Assembly (NCBI RefSeq): GCF_011806405.1
Contig: NZ_JAATOW010000031.1
Span: forward strand, 1-51,866
From: Pseudooceanicola sp. HF7
Lineage (GTDB): Bacteria > Pseudomonadota > Alphaproteobacteria > Rhodobacterales > Rhodobacteraceae
Direction: 5' to 3'
Length of the DNA: 51,866 bases
This document shows positions 27,289 through 35,915 of the stretch, piece by piece. Numbering within the stretch: the stretch's first letter is position 1; each line of letters starts with the position of its first letter. Position numbers and translations under genes: made by a program. The notes below the pieces were generated by a model, which worked only from the letters and a program-made list of their open reading frames with translations, had not been told where the DNA came from and ran no database searches.

Positions 27289-28344
27289 TTACTCCCAGGT
27301 CTTGCGCAGCACCCGGACCCAGTTGCGCCAGCAGAGCTTTTCCATCAAGGCCTCGTCGTAGCCATGCGCCCGCATCGCGCTGCGCATCGCCGGCAGGCCG
27401 GCGCAATCGCCGATATCCTCGGGCACCACCGCCCCGTCGAAATCCGAGCCAAAACCCACCCGGTCCTCGCCCAGCACGCCGATCATGTGATCCAGGTGGC
27501 GCAGCAGCACCTCCAGCGGGAAATCCGCCTCCATCTGCCCGTCCGGCCGCAGGAAGGCCGAGGCCAGATTCAGCCCCACCATCCCGTCGCTTTCCGCGAT
27601 CACCCGCATCTGCCGGTCGGTCAGGTTGCGCGCGTGGTTGCAGATCTCCCAGGCGTTGGAATGGGTCGCCACAAGGGGCGCATCCGACAGTGCCGCGACA
27701 TCGTCGAAGCCCTTCTCGTTCAGGTGGGACAGATCCAGCATGATCTTCAGATCATTGCATTTCTTCACCAGCGCCCGCCCCGCCTCGGTCAGCCCGCCGC
27801 CGATATCCGGGGTCGAGGGGAAGCGGAACGGCACCCCCTCCGCGTAGATCGTCGGGCGGCTCCAGACCGGGCCGAGCGAGCGCAGCCCGCGCGCATGCAG
27901 CGCCTCGAGCACGCGGAACTCCGGGTCGATCGCCTCTGCCCCCTCGATATGGGCGATGGCGGCCATGGTCTCTCCGGCGATGGCGCGCTCCAGGCTGTCG
28001 GCATCGCGGCACAGGGTCACCACGCCCTCGGCCTCCAGCGCCTCGAGCGCGGCAAAGCCGCGTTGCACGACCTGTTCCGCCGGGGCCTGCGCCAGCGGTT
28101 CGGGCAGCGGCACGTCGTAGCTTGGGCCAGAGAAATGCAGCCCCCCGCCGGGTTCCACCGCCCCGGGGACGAAGATGGCAAAGAAGCCCCCGGCGAACCC
28201 GCCCGCCCGGGCGCGGGGCAGGTCGATATGCCCGCTCTGCATCCCCTCGCGCAGCTGTTCTGCCGTCGCCTTGCCTGTGATCATCCGCAGGATCAGATCG
28301 TTATGGCCGTCGAAAATGCCCGGCGTGGTCGGGGAATGCGTCAT
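27289..28344 (-). CDS. Membrane dipeptidase (peptidase family M19)
   Basis: 351 residues, amidohydrolase barrel. Zinc ligands are visible as H14 and D16 (DGHNDL), a bridging Glu in IEGAEA, His in VATHSNAWEICNHARN, and the downstream FGSDFDG loop. Family members cleave dipeptides, often with D-residues, or related beta-lactam-like bonds. No signal peptide is present, so it likely acts in the cytoplasm. It lies downstream of the siderophore-interacting protein gene, but a terminator between the two suggests separate transcripts. Confidence 0.92.
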   Translation of the reverse strand: MTHSPTTPGIFDGHNDLILRMITGKATAEQLREGMQSGHIDLPRARAGGFAGGFFAIFVPGAVEPGGGLHFSGPSYDVPLPEPLAQAPAEQVVQRGFAALEALEAEGVVTLCRDADSLERAIAGETMAAIAHIEGAEAIDPEFRVLEALHARGLRSLGPVWSRPTIYAEGVPFRFPSTPDIGGGLTEAGRALVKKCNDLKIMLDLSHLNEKGFDDVAALSDAPLVATHSNAWEICNHARNLTDRQMRVIAESDGMVGLNLASAFLRPDGQMEADFPLEVLLRHLDHMIGVLGEDRVGFGSDFDGAVVPEDIGDCAGLPAMRSAMRAHGYDEALMEKLCWRNWVRVLRKTWE

Positions 28345-28463
28345 TCCAGGTCTCCTTTACCTATACGTCAACAGAGCAGAAGCCAGCGGCGTCGGAAAGC
28401 GGAATTTGCATGTGCACGCATGGGTTGTGGCGCACACCGATCCAAGGGCGCGCGGCCAGGGGC

Positions 28464-28495
28464 AAAAGGGCCGCACCGGCCTTGCCGGGCGGCCC
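28464..28495 (-). terminator. Intrinsic terminator after the siderophore-interacting protein gene
   Basis: On the minus strand, GGGCCGC (28495-28489) and CCGGC (28488-28484) pair with GCCGG (28480-28476) and GCGGCCC (28474-28468), with one bulged base at 28475, ending in UUUU (28467-28464). It lies 28 bp past the stop. Confidence 0.85.
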
Positions 28496-28522
28496 GTTCC
28501 GCGCGTTTCCCAATGAAAGGGC

Positions 28523-29275
28523 TCAGTCGAAACTGACCGTCTTGTCCGCTTCCCCGGCAACCCAGTAGCCCGCGCATTTGGTCCAGACCAGCGGATGGCC
28601 ATTGTCGGTGAAATGGGCACGCAGGGCCTGGGTCACCCCGGCCTCTGCCGCGATCCAGATAAAGGTGCCCTCGTCCAGCTCCAACCCCTCGACAGCCGCC
28701 AGCAGCGGCGCGGGATCGGCGGCCTCTGTACCGCGATGCACCCAGCGCAGGGTCAGCTTCGCCGCGCTGTCAAAGACCTGTTCTTCGGAGGCGTCGCGCA
28801 CGGCGGCGATCATCGCCACCGCGTGATCCGCCGGCACCTCTTCGGCGAAACGGCCCATGGCGGGCAGCGCGGTCTCATCCCCGATCAGCAGCCATTTGCG
28901 CGGCCCCAGGATCCGCCGCGACCCGCGCGGGCCGCCGATCTGCAACACGTCGCCTTCGCGGGCATTGACCGCCCATTCAGTGGCCGGCCCCGCCGCATGC
29001 ACGGCGAAATCCAGCACCAGCGTCCCGGCCTCGGCATCATGGCGGCGCGGGGTGTAATCGCGCATGACCTTCTCTTCGCCCTCTTCGGCAAAGAAGCATT
29101 TCACGTGATCGTCGAAAGCGCCCGAAACGAAGCTGTCCATGTCCTCACCCTGCAGGGTGATGCGGATCATGTTTGGGGTGATGTTTTCCCGGGCGATCAC
29201 CGTCAGCGCGCGGCGGCGCAGCTCATGGCGGATACGTTCGATTGTCGGGGTGGGAAGGGTCTCTGTCGCGGTCAT
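28523..29275 (-). CDS. Siderophore-interacting protein (FAD-linked ferric-siderophore reductase)
   Basis: 250 residues from ATG 29275 with AGGATC upstream. The FAD-binding barrel carries RDYTPRR; the NAD(P)H-like half holds RRILGPRKWLLIGDETALPA and the C-terminal run WIAAEAGVTQALRAHF typical of the SIP/ViuB family. These enzymes release iron from siderophores in the cytoplasm by reduction. No siderophore transporter is adjacent. I looked for a clear iron-responsive operator in the 409-bp upstream gap and did not find one I would defend. Confidence 0.92.
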   Translation of the reverse strand: MTATETLPTPTIERIRHELRRRALTVIARENITPNMIRITLQGEDMDSFVSGAFDDHVKCFFAEEGEEKVMRDYTPRRHDAEAGTLVLDFAVHAAGPATEWAVNAREGDVLQIGGPRGSRRILGPRKWLLIGDETALPAMGRFAEEVPADHAVAMIAAVRDASEEQVFDSAAKLTLRWVHRGTEAADPAPLLAAVEGLELDEGTFIWIAAEAGVTQALRAHFTDNGHPLVWTKCAGYWVAGEADKTVSFD

Positions 29276-29684
29276 GATGATCCTGTCTGATCCTGATCGG
29301 GGCGGCCATCCGGCCCAGGCCGAAGCCCCGGGGCTGCCCTGCGCCGCGCGTCCCGCGCGACAGGTGGCACTTAGACTTGCGCGCCCGGCTGGCCCGCATA
29401 GGTGAGTCTTTCTATCAGGATTTCGCACCGCCGGGCAAGCCATCCCGCGGCAGGCCCGGGTTTTTGCCGGCCCCAAGGCCGGAAAAGGCCCGCCCAGGGG
29501 CGCAATGGGCCCCTTTCGGGCGGCTCAGGCGCGTTTTCCCCCCAAAACCGGGCCCAGAACCGGGCCCGACTGGCGCAGCGAAGCCACAGGCCCGCGCGGG
29601 TGCCGCCCTGCCACGCCGGCTTTCTTGTGCGGCGGCAGGCCCGGGCGTAAGACTTCGGCCATTATCCTGTCGGACCGATTGCTT
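29276..29684. other. Non-coding divergent gap, GC-rich hairpins and direct repeat
   Basis: 409 bp between a minus-strand and a plus-strand gene. It holds a perfect CCGGCC-CCAA-GGCCGG hairpin near 29468, and a direct repeat of ACCGGGCCC near 29546 and 29557 that includes the palindrome GGGCCC. Frames reading through here lack family matches and look like shadows. Promoters for both flanking genes must lie here but I could not place them. Confidence 0.5.
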
Positions 29685-30722
29685 ATGACCAGCCTGCCTT
29701 CCCAGACGATCCTCGTGACCGGCGCTGCCGGCTTCATCGGCTTCCACATGGCGCGCCGGCTGCTGGCGGCGGGGCACCGGGTGATCGGGCTGGATGCGCT
29801 GACGGATTACTACGATCCCGCGCTCAAGACCCGGCGGCTTGAGATCCTGCAGGCCTTTCCCGATTACGTCACCGTCACCGCCCGCCTGGAAGAACCCGGC
29901 CTGCTGCGCGCCCTGTTCGAGCGTGAGCGCCCCACGCGGGTCATCCACCTGGCTGCCCAGGCCGGGGTGCGCTATTCCATCGATGAGCCCCGCTCCTACG
30001 TGGAGGCCAACCTGATCGGCACCTTCGAGCTGCTCGAGGCCGCCCGCGCCTTCCCGCCCGAACACATGCTGCTGGCCTCCACCTCCTCGGCCTATGGCGC
30101 GAATGAAAAGATGCCCTATGCCGAAACGGACAAGGCCGACTGGCCCATGTCCTTCTATGCCGCCACGAAGAAGGCGACCGAAGGCATGGCACATTCCTAT
30201 GCCCATCTCTACGGGCTGCCCACGACCATGTTCCGCTTCTTCACGGTCTACGGGACCTGGGGGCGGCCCGACATGGCGCTGTTCAAGTTCACCCGCGCGA
30301 TCCTGACCGACCAGCCGATCGACGTGTACAACCACGGCGACATGAGCCGCGATTTCACCCAGGTGGACGATCTGACCTGGGCGATGGAGCAATTGCTCTC
30401 CGCCGTGCCCCCCGCGGCAGAGGGGCGCGGGGCCCCGCTGCCCGGCGACAGCCTTTCGCCCGTGGCGCCCTTCCGGGTGGTCAACATCGGCAATTCCGCC
30501 CCGGTGAAGCTGCTCGATTTCATCGAGGCCATCGAACGGGCGACCGGGCGCAGCGCGCGCAAGAACATGATGGACATGCAGCCGGGCGACGTGCCCGCCA
30601 CCTGGGCCGATGCCGGGCTGCTGACCCAGCTGATCGGGCCGATGCCGCGCACCGATCTTCAGGACGGGGTCGGCGAATTCGTCGACTGGTACCGCGATTA
30701 CATGCGCCTCAACAGCGCCTGA
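29685..30722 (+). CDS. NAD-dependent epimerase, UDP-glucuronate 4-epimerase type
   Basis: 345 residues from ATG 29685; the frame is open far upstream, but the family begins at TILVTGAAGFIGFHMARRLL. It shows GAAGFIG for NAD, a TSSAYG motif and the catalytic Y-x3-K in SFYAATKKATE. The segment LDALTDYYDPALKTRRLEIL and the FRFFTVYGTWGRPDMA stretch are typical of UDP-glucuronate 4-epimerases (CapI/LspL), which make UDP-galacturonate for surface polysaccharide. Its neighbour downstream is a glycosyltransferase fusion, which fits an envelope-glycan role. Confidence 0.88.
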   Translation: MTSLPSQTILVTGAAGFIGFHMARRLLAAGHRVIGLDALTDYYDPALKTRRLEILQAFPDYVTVTARLEEPGLLRALFERERPTRVIHLAAQAGVRYSIDEPRSYVEANLIGTFELLEAARAFPPEHMLLASTSSAYGANEKMPYAETDKADWPMSFYAATKKATEGMAHSYAHLYGLPTTMFRFFTVYGTWGRPDMALFKFTRAILTDQPIDVYNHGDMSRDFTQVDDLTWAMEQLLSAVPPAAEGRGAPLPGDSLSPVAPFRVVNIGNSAPVKLLDFIEAIERATGRSARKNMMDMQPGDVPATWADAGLLTQLIGPMPRTDLQDGVGEFVDWYRDYMRLNSA

Positions 30723-30802
30723 GCCCGCTTCGGCCCCGGGGTTGGCCCCGGGCTGCGTCTTTCCCCCCGCCCGGGCGCTGCCCGGCCAGCACAGGCCCAC
30801 AC

Positions 30803-32425
30803 ATGCCGACCGCAAAGCCGACCAAGGATTACACCATCGCCGCGCTCTGGATGCAGGGCCCGCTCAGCTTCCTGGAACAGCTCTGCCTGAAGAGCTTCCT
30901 GGACGCCGGGCACCGCAACGTCGTGCTCTATCACTACGGAGAGCTCCAGAACGTCCCCGATGGCATCCAGCTTGCCGATGCCAATGAGATCCTGCCCCAG
31001 GAAAACTTCCTCAAGCACGAGCGCACGGGCTCCCCGGCGCTGCATTCCGATCTCTTCCGCTACCACATGCTGGCCAAGAGCCGGGACACCATCTGGGCCG
31101 ATACGGATGCCTATTGCGTCCGCCAGTTCGACACGCCCAACGGCCATTTCTACGGCTGGGAAAGCCCCCACCACGTCAACGGCGGCGTCCTGGGCCTGCC
31201 CCATGACAGTGACACCCTGGCCGCCCTGCTGGACTGGACCACCGATGAATACGCCATCCCGCCCTATTACGGCCCCGATTACGAGGCAGAGCTGACCGCC
31301 AAGCGCGACGCCGGCACCCCGGTGCACGCGGGCGAACAGCCCTGGGGCGTCTGGGGCCCGCACCTGGTGACCCACTGCCTGCAGCAGACCGGAGAGATCC
31401 GCCATGCCCTCCCGCAGGAGGCGCTCTATCCCATCGGTTTCAAGCAACGCCGCCTGATGATGCGCCCCGGGGTCGATACCTCCGGCTACATCACCGAAAA
31501 CACCTATTCCATCCACCTCTACGGGCGGCGGGTGCGGGAATTCATCTCCGATCGCTACGATGGCATCCCCCATCCCGACAGCCTGATCGGCAAGCTCTTG
31601 ACCCAACACGACATTGACCCGACCCTTGCGCCGATCCGGTCCCGCAAGGACCGCGACGCCGCCAAAAAGGAGACGCCCGTGGCTGCCCCCGCAGAAACCC
31701 CGGCTCACCCCGTCACCCCGCCCCTGCCCGCCGCCGAAAAGGCCGGGCGCGGACAGGTCAACCTGACCGACCTCGCGGATGCCTACGGCTCTGACAAGGG
31801 CTCGGTGAAACACCGCTACACAGAGCTTTACCAGATGCTCTTCCTGCCCTACCGCAACCGCAGCATCGACTTCCTTGAGATGGGGCTGCAGATCGGCGGG
31901 CCAGAGCACGGCAAATCCCCCGACCGCACGACCACCGATGCGCCCTCCATCCGCATGTGGCTGGAGTATTTCACCAAGGCGCGGATCAACGGGCTGGATG
32001 TCTCGGATTTCTCCTGGTTCGAGGATCCCCGCTTTACCTTCCACCGCTGCGACATGGGCGACCGCGCGAAGCTGGCAGAGGTCGCGGCAGACCTGCCCGC
32101 GCTCGATATCGCCATCGACGATGCCAGCCACGCCAGCCACCACCAGCAGAACGCCTTCCTTGAGCTTTTCCCAAAGGTGAAATCCGGCGGGCTCTACATC
32201 ATCGAGGACCTGCGCTGGCAGCCAGATGAGATGGAGATCCCCGGCATCACCAAGACAGCCGCCATGTTCCAGGCCTATGCCGAAACCGGCGCCTTCGCCC
32301 ATGTCGATCCCAAGGTGGCCGAAGAATTCAACGCCCAGCGCATCGACATCTCCGGCAGCTTCGTCTTCCAGGCGAAGTTCCAGAAGCGGCGCAAGGACCA
32401 GGTGGTGGTGATCCACAAGCGCTGA
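30803..32425 (+). CDS. Fusion of DXD glycosyltransferase and sugar O-methyltransferase-like domain
   Basis: 540 residues. Residues 1-270 resemble the GT32-like 'sugar-binding region with DXD' glycosyltransferases: LHSDLFRYHML followed by IWADTDAY with D100-x-D102. A Pro/Ala-rich linker spans about 275-315. Residues 318-540 resemble SAM-dependent, metal-dependent sugar O-methyltransferases of the MycE type: DLADAYGSDKG, FLEMGLQIGG (357-366), DDASH (439-443) and the E468-D469 pair in YIIEDL. It probably adds a sugar to an envelope glycan and methylates a sugar, but donor and acceptor are unknown. It lies 80 bp after the epimerase gene. Confidence 0.82.
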   Translation: MPTAKPTKDYTIAALWMQGPLSFLEQLCLKSFLDAGHRNVVLYHYGELQNVPDGIQLADANEILPQENFLKHERTGSPALHSDLFRYHMLAKSRDTIWADTDAYCVRQFDTPNGHFYGWESPHHVNGGVLGLPHDSDTLAALLDWTTDEYAIPPYYGPDYEAELTAKRDAGTPVHAGEQPWGVWGPHLVTHCLQQTGEIRHALPQEALYPIGFKQRRLMMRPGVDTSGYITENTYSIHLYGRRVREFISDRYDGIPHPDSLIGKLLTQHDIDPTLAPIRSRKDRDAAKKETPVAAPAETPAHPVTPPLPAAEKAGRGQVNLTDLADAYGSDKGSVKHRYTELYQMLFLPYRNRSIDFLEMGLQIGGPEHGKSPDRTTTDAPSIRMWLEYFTKARINGLDVSDFSWFEDPRFTFHRCDMGDRAKLAEVAADLPALDIAIDDASHASHHQQNAFLELFPKVKSGGLYIIEDLRWQPDEMEIPGITKTAAMFQAYAETGAFAHVDPKVAEEFNAQRIDISGSFVFQAKFQKRRKDQVVVIHKR

Positions 32426-32664
32426 TCCCGGCAGCGGACCCGGCGCGAAAACCACCTCACAAGCACCTCGCAGGCGCCCCGCATCCGGGGCCCTGCCACC
32501 CCCGCACCCGGGCCGCGCACGCCCCGGCAATGGCCGCCCCCGGCCCACCGGCACCGCGGATCAAGAAATCCGGTCGCCGGCATCGAAAAATCCGTCGCCT
32601 CCACGTCTTCCCAAGGGCTTGTCTCTGTGTTTGAAAGAGAAAAGCTTCAGGGAGATTATTGAAT

Positions 32665-33774
32665 ATGAAAACCCGCGCCGCCGTCGCCTTCGAGGCGAAG
32701 AAACCTCTCGAGATCGTCGAACTTGACCTGGAAGGCCCCAAGGAAGGCGAAGTCCTGGTAGAGATCATGGCAACCGGCATCTGCCACACGGATGCCTACA
32801 CGCTGGATGGCTTCGACAGCGAAGGGATCTTCCCCTCTGTCCTGGGCCACGAAGGTGCCGGCATCGTCCGCGCCGTCGGCCCCGGCGTGACCAGCGTCAA
32901 GCAGGACGATCACGTCATCCCGCTCTACACGCCCGAATGCCGCCAGTGCAAAAGCTGCCTCTCCGGCAAGACCAACCTCTGCACCGCGATCCGCGCCACG
33001 CAGGGCAAGGGCCTGATGCCCGACGGCACCTCGCGCTTCTCCTACAAGGGTGAGACGATCTATCACTACATGGGCTGCTCGACCTTCTCGAACTTCACCG
33101 TTCTGCCGGAAATCGCCGTGGCGAAGATCCGCGAAGACGCGCCCTTCAACACCTCCTGCTACATCGGCTGCGGTGTCACCACCGGCGTCGGCGCCGTGAC
33201 CAACACGGCCAAGGTCGAACCGGGCGCCAATGTCGTGGTCTTCGGCCTGGGCGGCATCGGCCTGAACGTGCTTCAGGCGGCCCGCATGGTCGGCGCGGAC
33301 AAGATCATCGGCGTGGACATCAACGACAGCAAGGAAGAATGGGGCCGCAAGTTCGGCATGACCGACTTCGTCAACCCCACCAAGATCGACGGCGATATCG
33401 TCTCTGAGCTGGTCAAGCTGACCGATGGCGGCGCGGATTACACCTTCGACTGCACCGGCAACACCACCGTGATGCGCCAGGCGCTGGAAGCCTGCCACCG
33501 CGGCTGGGGCGTTTCCACCGTGATCGGCGTGGCCGAAGCGGGCAAGGAAATCTCCACCCGTCCGTTCCAGCTGGTGACGGGCCGCGTCTGGCAGGGCTCC
33601 GCCTTCGGGGGCGCCAAGGGGCGCACCGATGTGCCCAAGATCGTCGACTGGTACATGAACGGCAAGATCGAGATCGACTCCATGATCACCCACCAGCTGA
33701 CGCTGGAAGAGATCAACAAGGGCTTCGACCTGATGCACGCTGGCGAAAGCATCCGCTCCGTGGTGGTCTACTGA
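32665..33774 (+). CDS. frmA: S-(hydroxymethyl)glutathione dehydrogenase / class III alcohol dehydrogenase
   Basis: 369 residues from ATG 32665, chosen because AGGGAG ends 9 bp before it; a TTG at 32659 is less likely. Catalytic zinc ligands are C40, H62 and C169; structural zinc cysteines are C92, C95, C98 and C106. The NAD fold shows GLGGIGL. It oxidises the spontaneous adduct of formaldehyde and glutathione to S-formylglutathione (gene also called adhI or flhA). The stop overlaps the S-formylglutathione hydrolase start, giving the complete two-step pathway. A 239-bp upstream gap should hold the promoter. Confidence 0.96.
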   Translation: MKTRAAVAFEAKKPLEIVELDLEGPKEGEVLVEIMATGICHTDAYTLDGFDSEGIFPSVLGHEGAGIVRAVGPGVTSVKQDDHVIPLYTPECRQCKSCLSGKTNLCTAIRATQGKGLMPDGTSRFSYKGETIYHYMGCSTFSNFTVLPEIAVAKIREDAPFNTSCYIGCGVTTGVGAVTNTAKVEPGANVVVFGLGGIGLNVLQAARMVGADKIIGVDINDSKEEWGRKFGMTDFVNPTKIDGDIVSELVKLTDGGADYTFDCTGNTTVMRQALEACHRGWGVSTVIGVAEAGKEISTRPFQLVTGRVWQGSAFGGAKGRTDVPKIVDWYMNGKIEIDSMITHQLTLEEINKGFDLMHAGESIRSVVVY

Positions 33775-34613
33775 TGGAAACCGTCAGCACCAACCGCGCC
33801 CATGGCGGCACGCAGGGTGTCTACAAACACGCCTCCTCGGCCACGGGGACAGAGATGACCTTCTCTGTCTTCGTGCCCGACCACACGGCGGGGGAAACCC
33901 TGCCGGTGGTCTGGTACCTCTCGGGGCTGACCTGCACCCATGCCAACGTGACCGAAAAGGGCGAATTCCGCGAGGCCTGCGCGCGGCACCGCGTGATCTT
34001 CGTCGCGCCCGATACCTCGCCCCGTGGCGAAGGCGTGCCAGACGATGCAGAGGGCGCCTATGACTTCGGCCTTGGCGCCGGCTTCTACGTCGATGCGACC
34101 GAAGCGCCCTATGCCGCCAACTACAGGATGCAAAGCTACATCGAGTCGGAACTGCCCGCCCTCATCGGCGACCAGTTCCCGGCCGACATGTCGCGGCAAT
34201 CGATCATGGGCCATTCCATGGGCGGCCACGGCGCGCTGACCATCGCGCTGCGCAACCCGGACCAGTTCAAGGCGGTCTCGGCCTTCGCGCCGATCGTCTC
34301 TCCGCTGAACTGCCCCTGGGGGGAAAAGGCGCTCTCGGGCTACATCGGGACCGACAAGGCCGCCTGGCGCGCCTATGACGCCTGCGCCCTGATCCAGGAC
34401 GGCGCCCGCCTGCCCGACATCCTGGTGGACCAGGGCACGGCGGACAATTTCCTGGAAGGCCAGCTGAAGCCGGAGCTTCTGGTGGAAACCTGCAAGGCGG
34501 CAGAGCAGCCGCTCACCCTGCGCATGCAGGAAGGCTACGACCACAGCTACTACTTCATCTCGACCTTCATGTCAGACCACCTGGACTGGCACGCCGAACG
34601 CCTGAAGGCCTGA
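33774..34613 (+). CDS. fghA: S-formylglutathione hydrolase
   Basis: 279 residues, esterase D family alpha/beta hydrolase. The nucleophile is S148 in GHSMGGHG; the acid and base lie near DILVDQGTAD and YDHSYYF. It hydrolyses S-formylglutathione to formate and glutathione. The ATG shares a base with the dehydrogenase stop (TGATG), so the pair is translationally coupled. A long GC-rich hairpin follows 9 bp past the stop. Confidence 0.95.
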   Translation: METVSTNRAHGGTQGVYKHASSATGTEMTFSVFVPDHTAGETLPVVWYLSGLTCTHANVTEKGEFREACARHRVIFVAPDTSPRGEGVPDDAEGAYDFGLGAGFYVDATEAPYAANYRMQSYIESELPALIGDQFPADMSRQSIMGHSMGGHGALTIALRNPDQFKAVSAFAPIVSPLNCPWGEKALSGYIGTDKAAWRAYDACALIQDGARLPDILVDQGTADNFLEGQLKPELLVETCKAAEQPLTLRMQEGYDHSYYFISTFMSDHLDWHAERLKA

Positions 34614-34621
34614 GCCAAGAA

Positions 34622-34656
34622 ACAGCCGCGCCCCCCATCGAGAGGGGCGCGGCTGT
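34622..34656 (+). terminator. Terminator-like hairpin after fghA
   Basis: Thirteen perfect base pairs (34622-34634 with 34644-34656) close a 9-base loop just after the fghA stop. The stem is not followed by a clear U-run, so termination strength is uncertain; it may instead protect the 3' end. Confidence 0.6.
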
Positions 34657-34787
34657 CGTCGTCTGCGCCTCCCGGACGAATGGCGCGGGCCGCCCTCACG
34701 GGATGGCGGGCGGGGCGAGGCTCCGCAGGAGCGAGCGCCGGACCCATCGCTGCAGCGATGCACATAACGAAATCCTACCCCAGCGCG

Positions 34788-34835
34788 CGCTGCGCACCGA
34801 CGTGATACCGACGTCATACCGACGCGATACAGACG
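34788..34835. repeat. 48-bp block of 11-bp direct repeats, copy A
   Basis: After CGCTGCGCAC come CGACGTGATAC-like units: CGACGTGATAC, CGACGTCATAC, CGACGCGATAC, then a partial unit. The whole 48-bp block recurs at 45315-45362 with 3 differences. The 11-bp spacing puts each unit on the same face of the helix. Confidence 0.85.
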
Positions 34836-34886
34836 CCGCACAGACACCGCAAAAGCCCCGCAATCCCCTGTGCATGAATGCACGAA

Positions 34887-34906
34887 CGGCCCCGCAAAGG
34901 GGGCCG
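34887..34906 (-). terminator. Terminator-like hairpin after purU
   Basis: CGGCCCC (34887-34893) pairs with GGGGCCG (34900-34906) around a 6-base loop, 88 bp past the purU stop on the minus strand. The following bases are only weakly U-rich. Confidence 0.45.
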
Positions 34907-34994
34907 CTCGCATCGCTTGAATCTGATGAAGACCGTCGCGGGATCCGGGGCCCCAGGCCTCGCCCTGCCCCTTCCCGAAAGCGCGCCCGAAGCG

Positions 34995-35879
34995 TCAGCC
35001 CATCCGCTCGCTGGCATAGCTGCCGGGGCTGGCGGGGAAGACCACCGTCTTGTTTCCATTCAGGAAAACCCGGTGATGGATATGGGCATGAATGGCCCGC
35101 GCGAGCACCTGGCTCTCCACGTCCCGCCCCAGCGACACGTAATCGGACGGGCTCTGCGCATGGGTCACCCGCACCGTGTCCTGCTCGATGATCGGCCCCT
35201 CATCCAGGTCCGCCGTCACGTAATGCGACGTCGCCCCGATCAGCTTCACCCCCCGCTCATAGGCCTGCTTATACGGATTCGCCCCCTTGAAGCTCGGCAA
35301 GAAGGAATGGTGAATATTGATGATCCGCCCCGACATCTTCTGGCACATCTCGTCGCTCAGGATCTGCATGTAGCGCGCCAGCACGATCAGCTCCGCCCCG
35401 GTGTCGCGCACCACGTCCATGATCGCGCTTTCCGCCTGCGGCTTGTTCTCTTTCGTCACCTTGATGCAGTGGAAGGGAATGTCATGATTTACCACGGTTT
35501 TCTGGTAATCCATGTGGTTGGAGATCACCGCCACGATGTCGATCGGCAGCGCCCCGATCCGCCAGCGATACAGCAGGTCGTTCAGGCAATGGCCAAAGCG
35601 CGACACCATCAGGATGACCTTCATCCGGTGATCGGGATCATGGATATCCCAGATCATCCCGAACTCCTCCGCCACGGCGGCAAACCCCTCGCGCAGGCTG
35701 TCCAGCTTGGCGCCGGTCTCGCTGACGAAGGTGATCCGGGCAAAGAACATCTCCGTCTCGGTATCGTCGTATTGCGCCAGGTCCCGGATATTGCAGCCCG
35801 CCTCGGCAAGGAAACCCGAGATCCGGGCCACGATGCCCCGCCGCGTTTGGCAGGTGACGGTGAGAGTGAAGTCGCTCAT
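34995..35879 (-). CDS. purU: PurU: formyltetrahydrofolate deformylase
   Basis: 294 residues. An N-terminal ACT domain (about 1-80, LTVTCQTRRGIVARISGFLAE) is followed by a formyltransferase-type catalytic domain with NIHHSFLPSFKG and GATSHYVTADLDEGPII. It hydrolyses 10-formyl-tetrahydrofolate to formate and tetrahydrofolate. It lies 36 bp downstream of folD on the same strand, so the two likely share a transcript and together run methylene-THF to formate. In roseobacters this route is known to serve oxidation of methyl groups from compounds such as glycine betaine or DMSP. Confidence 0.95.
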   Translation of the reverse strand: MSDFTLTVTCQTRRGIVARISGFLAEAGCNIRDLAQYDDTETEMFFARITFVSETGAKLDSLREGFAAVAEEFGMIWDIHDPDHRMKVILMVSRFGHCLNDLLYRWRIGALPIDIVAVISNHMDYQKTVVNHDIPFHCIKVTKENKPQAESAIMDVVRDTGAELIVLARYMQILSDEMCQKMSGRIINIHHSFLPSFKGANPYKQAYERGVKLIGATSHYVTADLDEGPIIEQDTVRVTHAQSPSDYVSLGRDVESQVLARAIHAHIHHRVFLNGNKTVVFPASPGSYASERMG

Positions 35880-35915
35880 GCAGGTCGTCCTTGATAAGAA
35901 GGGGCGGATGAAAGG

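Larger units (their letters stand above)
34614..34994. other. Non-coding gap between convergent fghA and purU, rich in palindromes
   Basis: 381 bp with no convincing gene. From left to right it holds a 13-bp-stem hairpin, a GC-rich inverted segment (34714-34740), a perfect 16-bp palindrome (34745-34760), the 48-bp 11-mer repeat block, a 14-bp palindrome (34870-34883) and a hairpin facing purU. No promoter is required here, because both neighbours end in it. Confidence 0.65.

Noticed and set aside
29276-29684. An iron-responsive operator before the siderophore-interacting protein gene
   Set aside because: Some TGATC repeats lie near the start but none fits a Fur, Irr or RirA box that I could defend.
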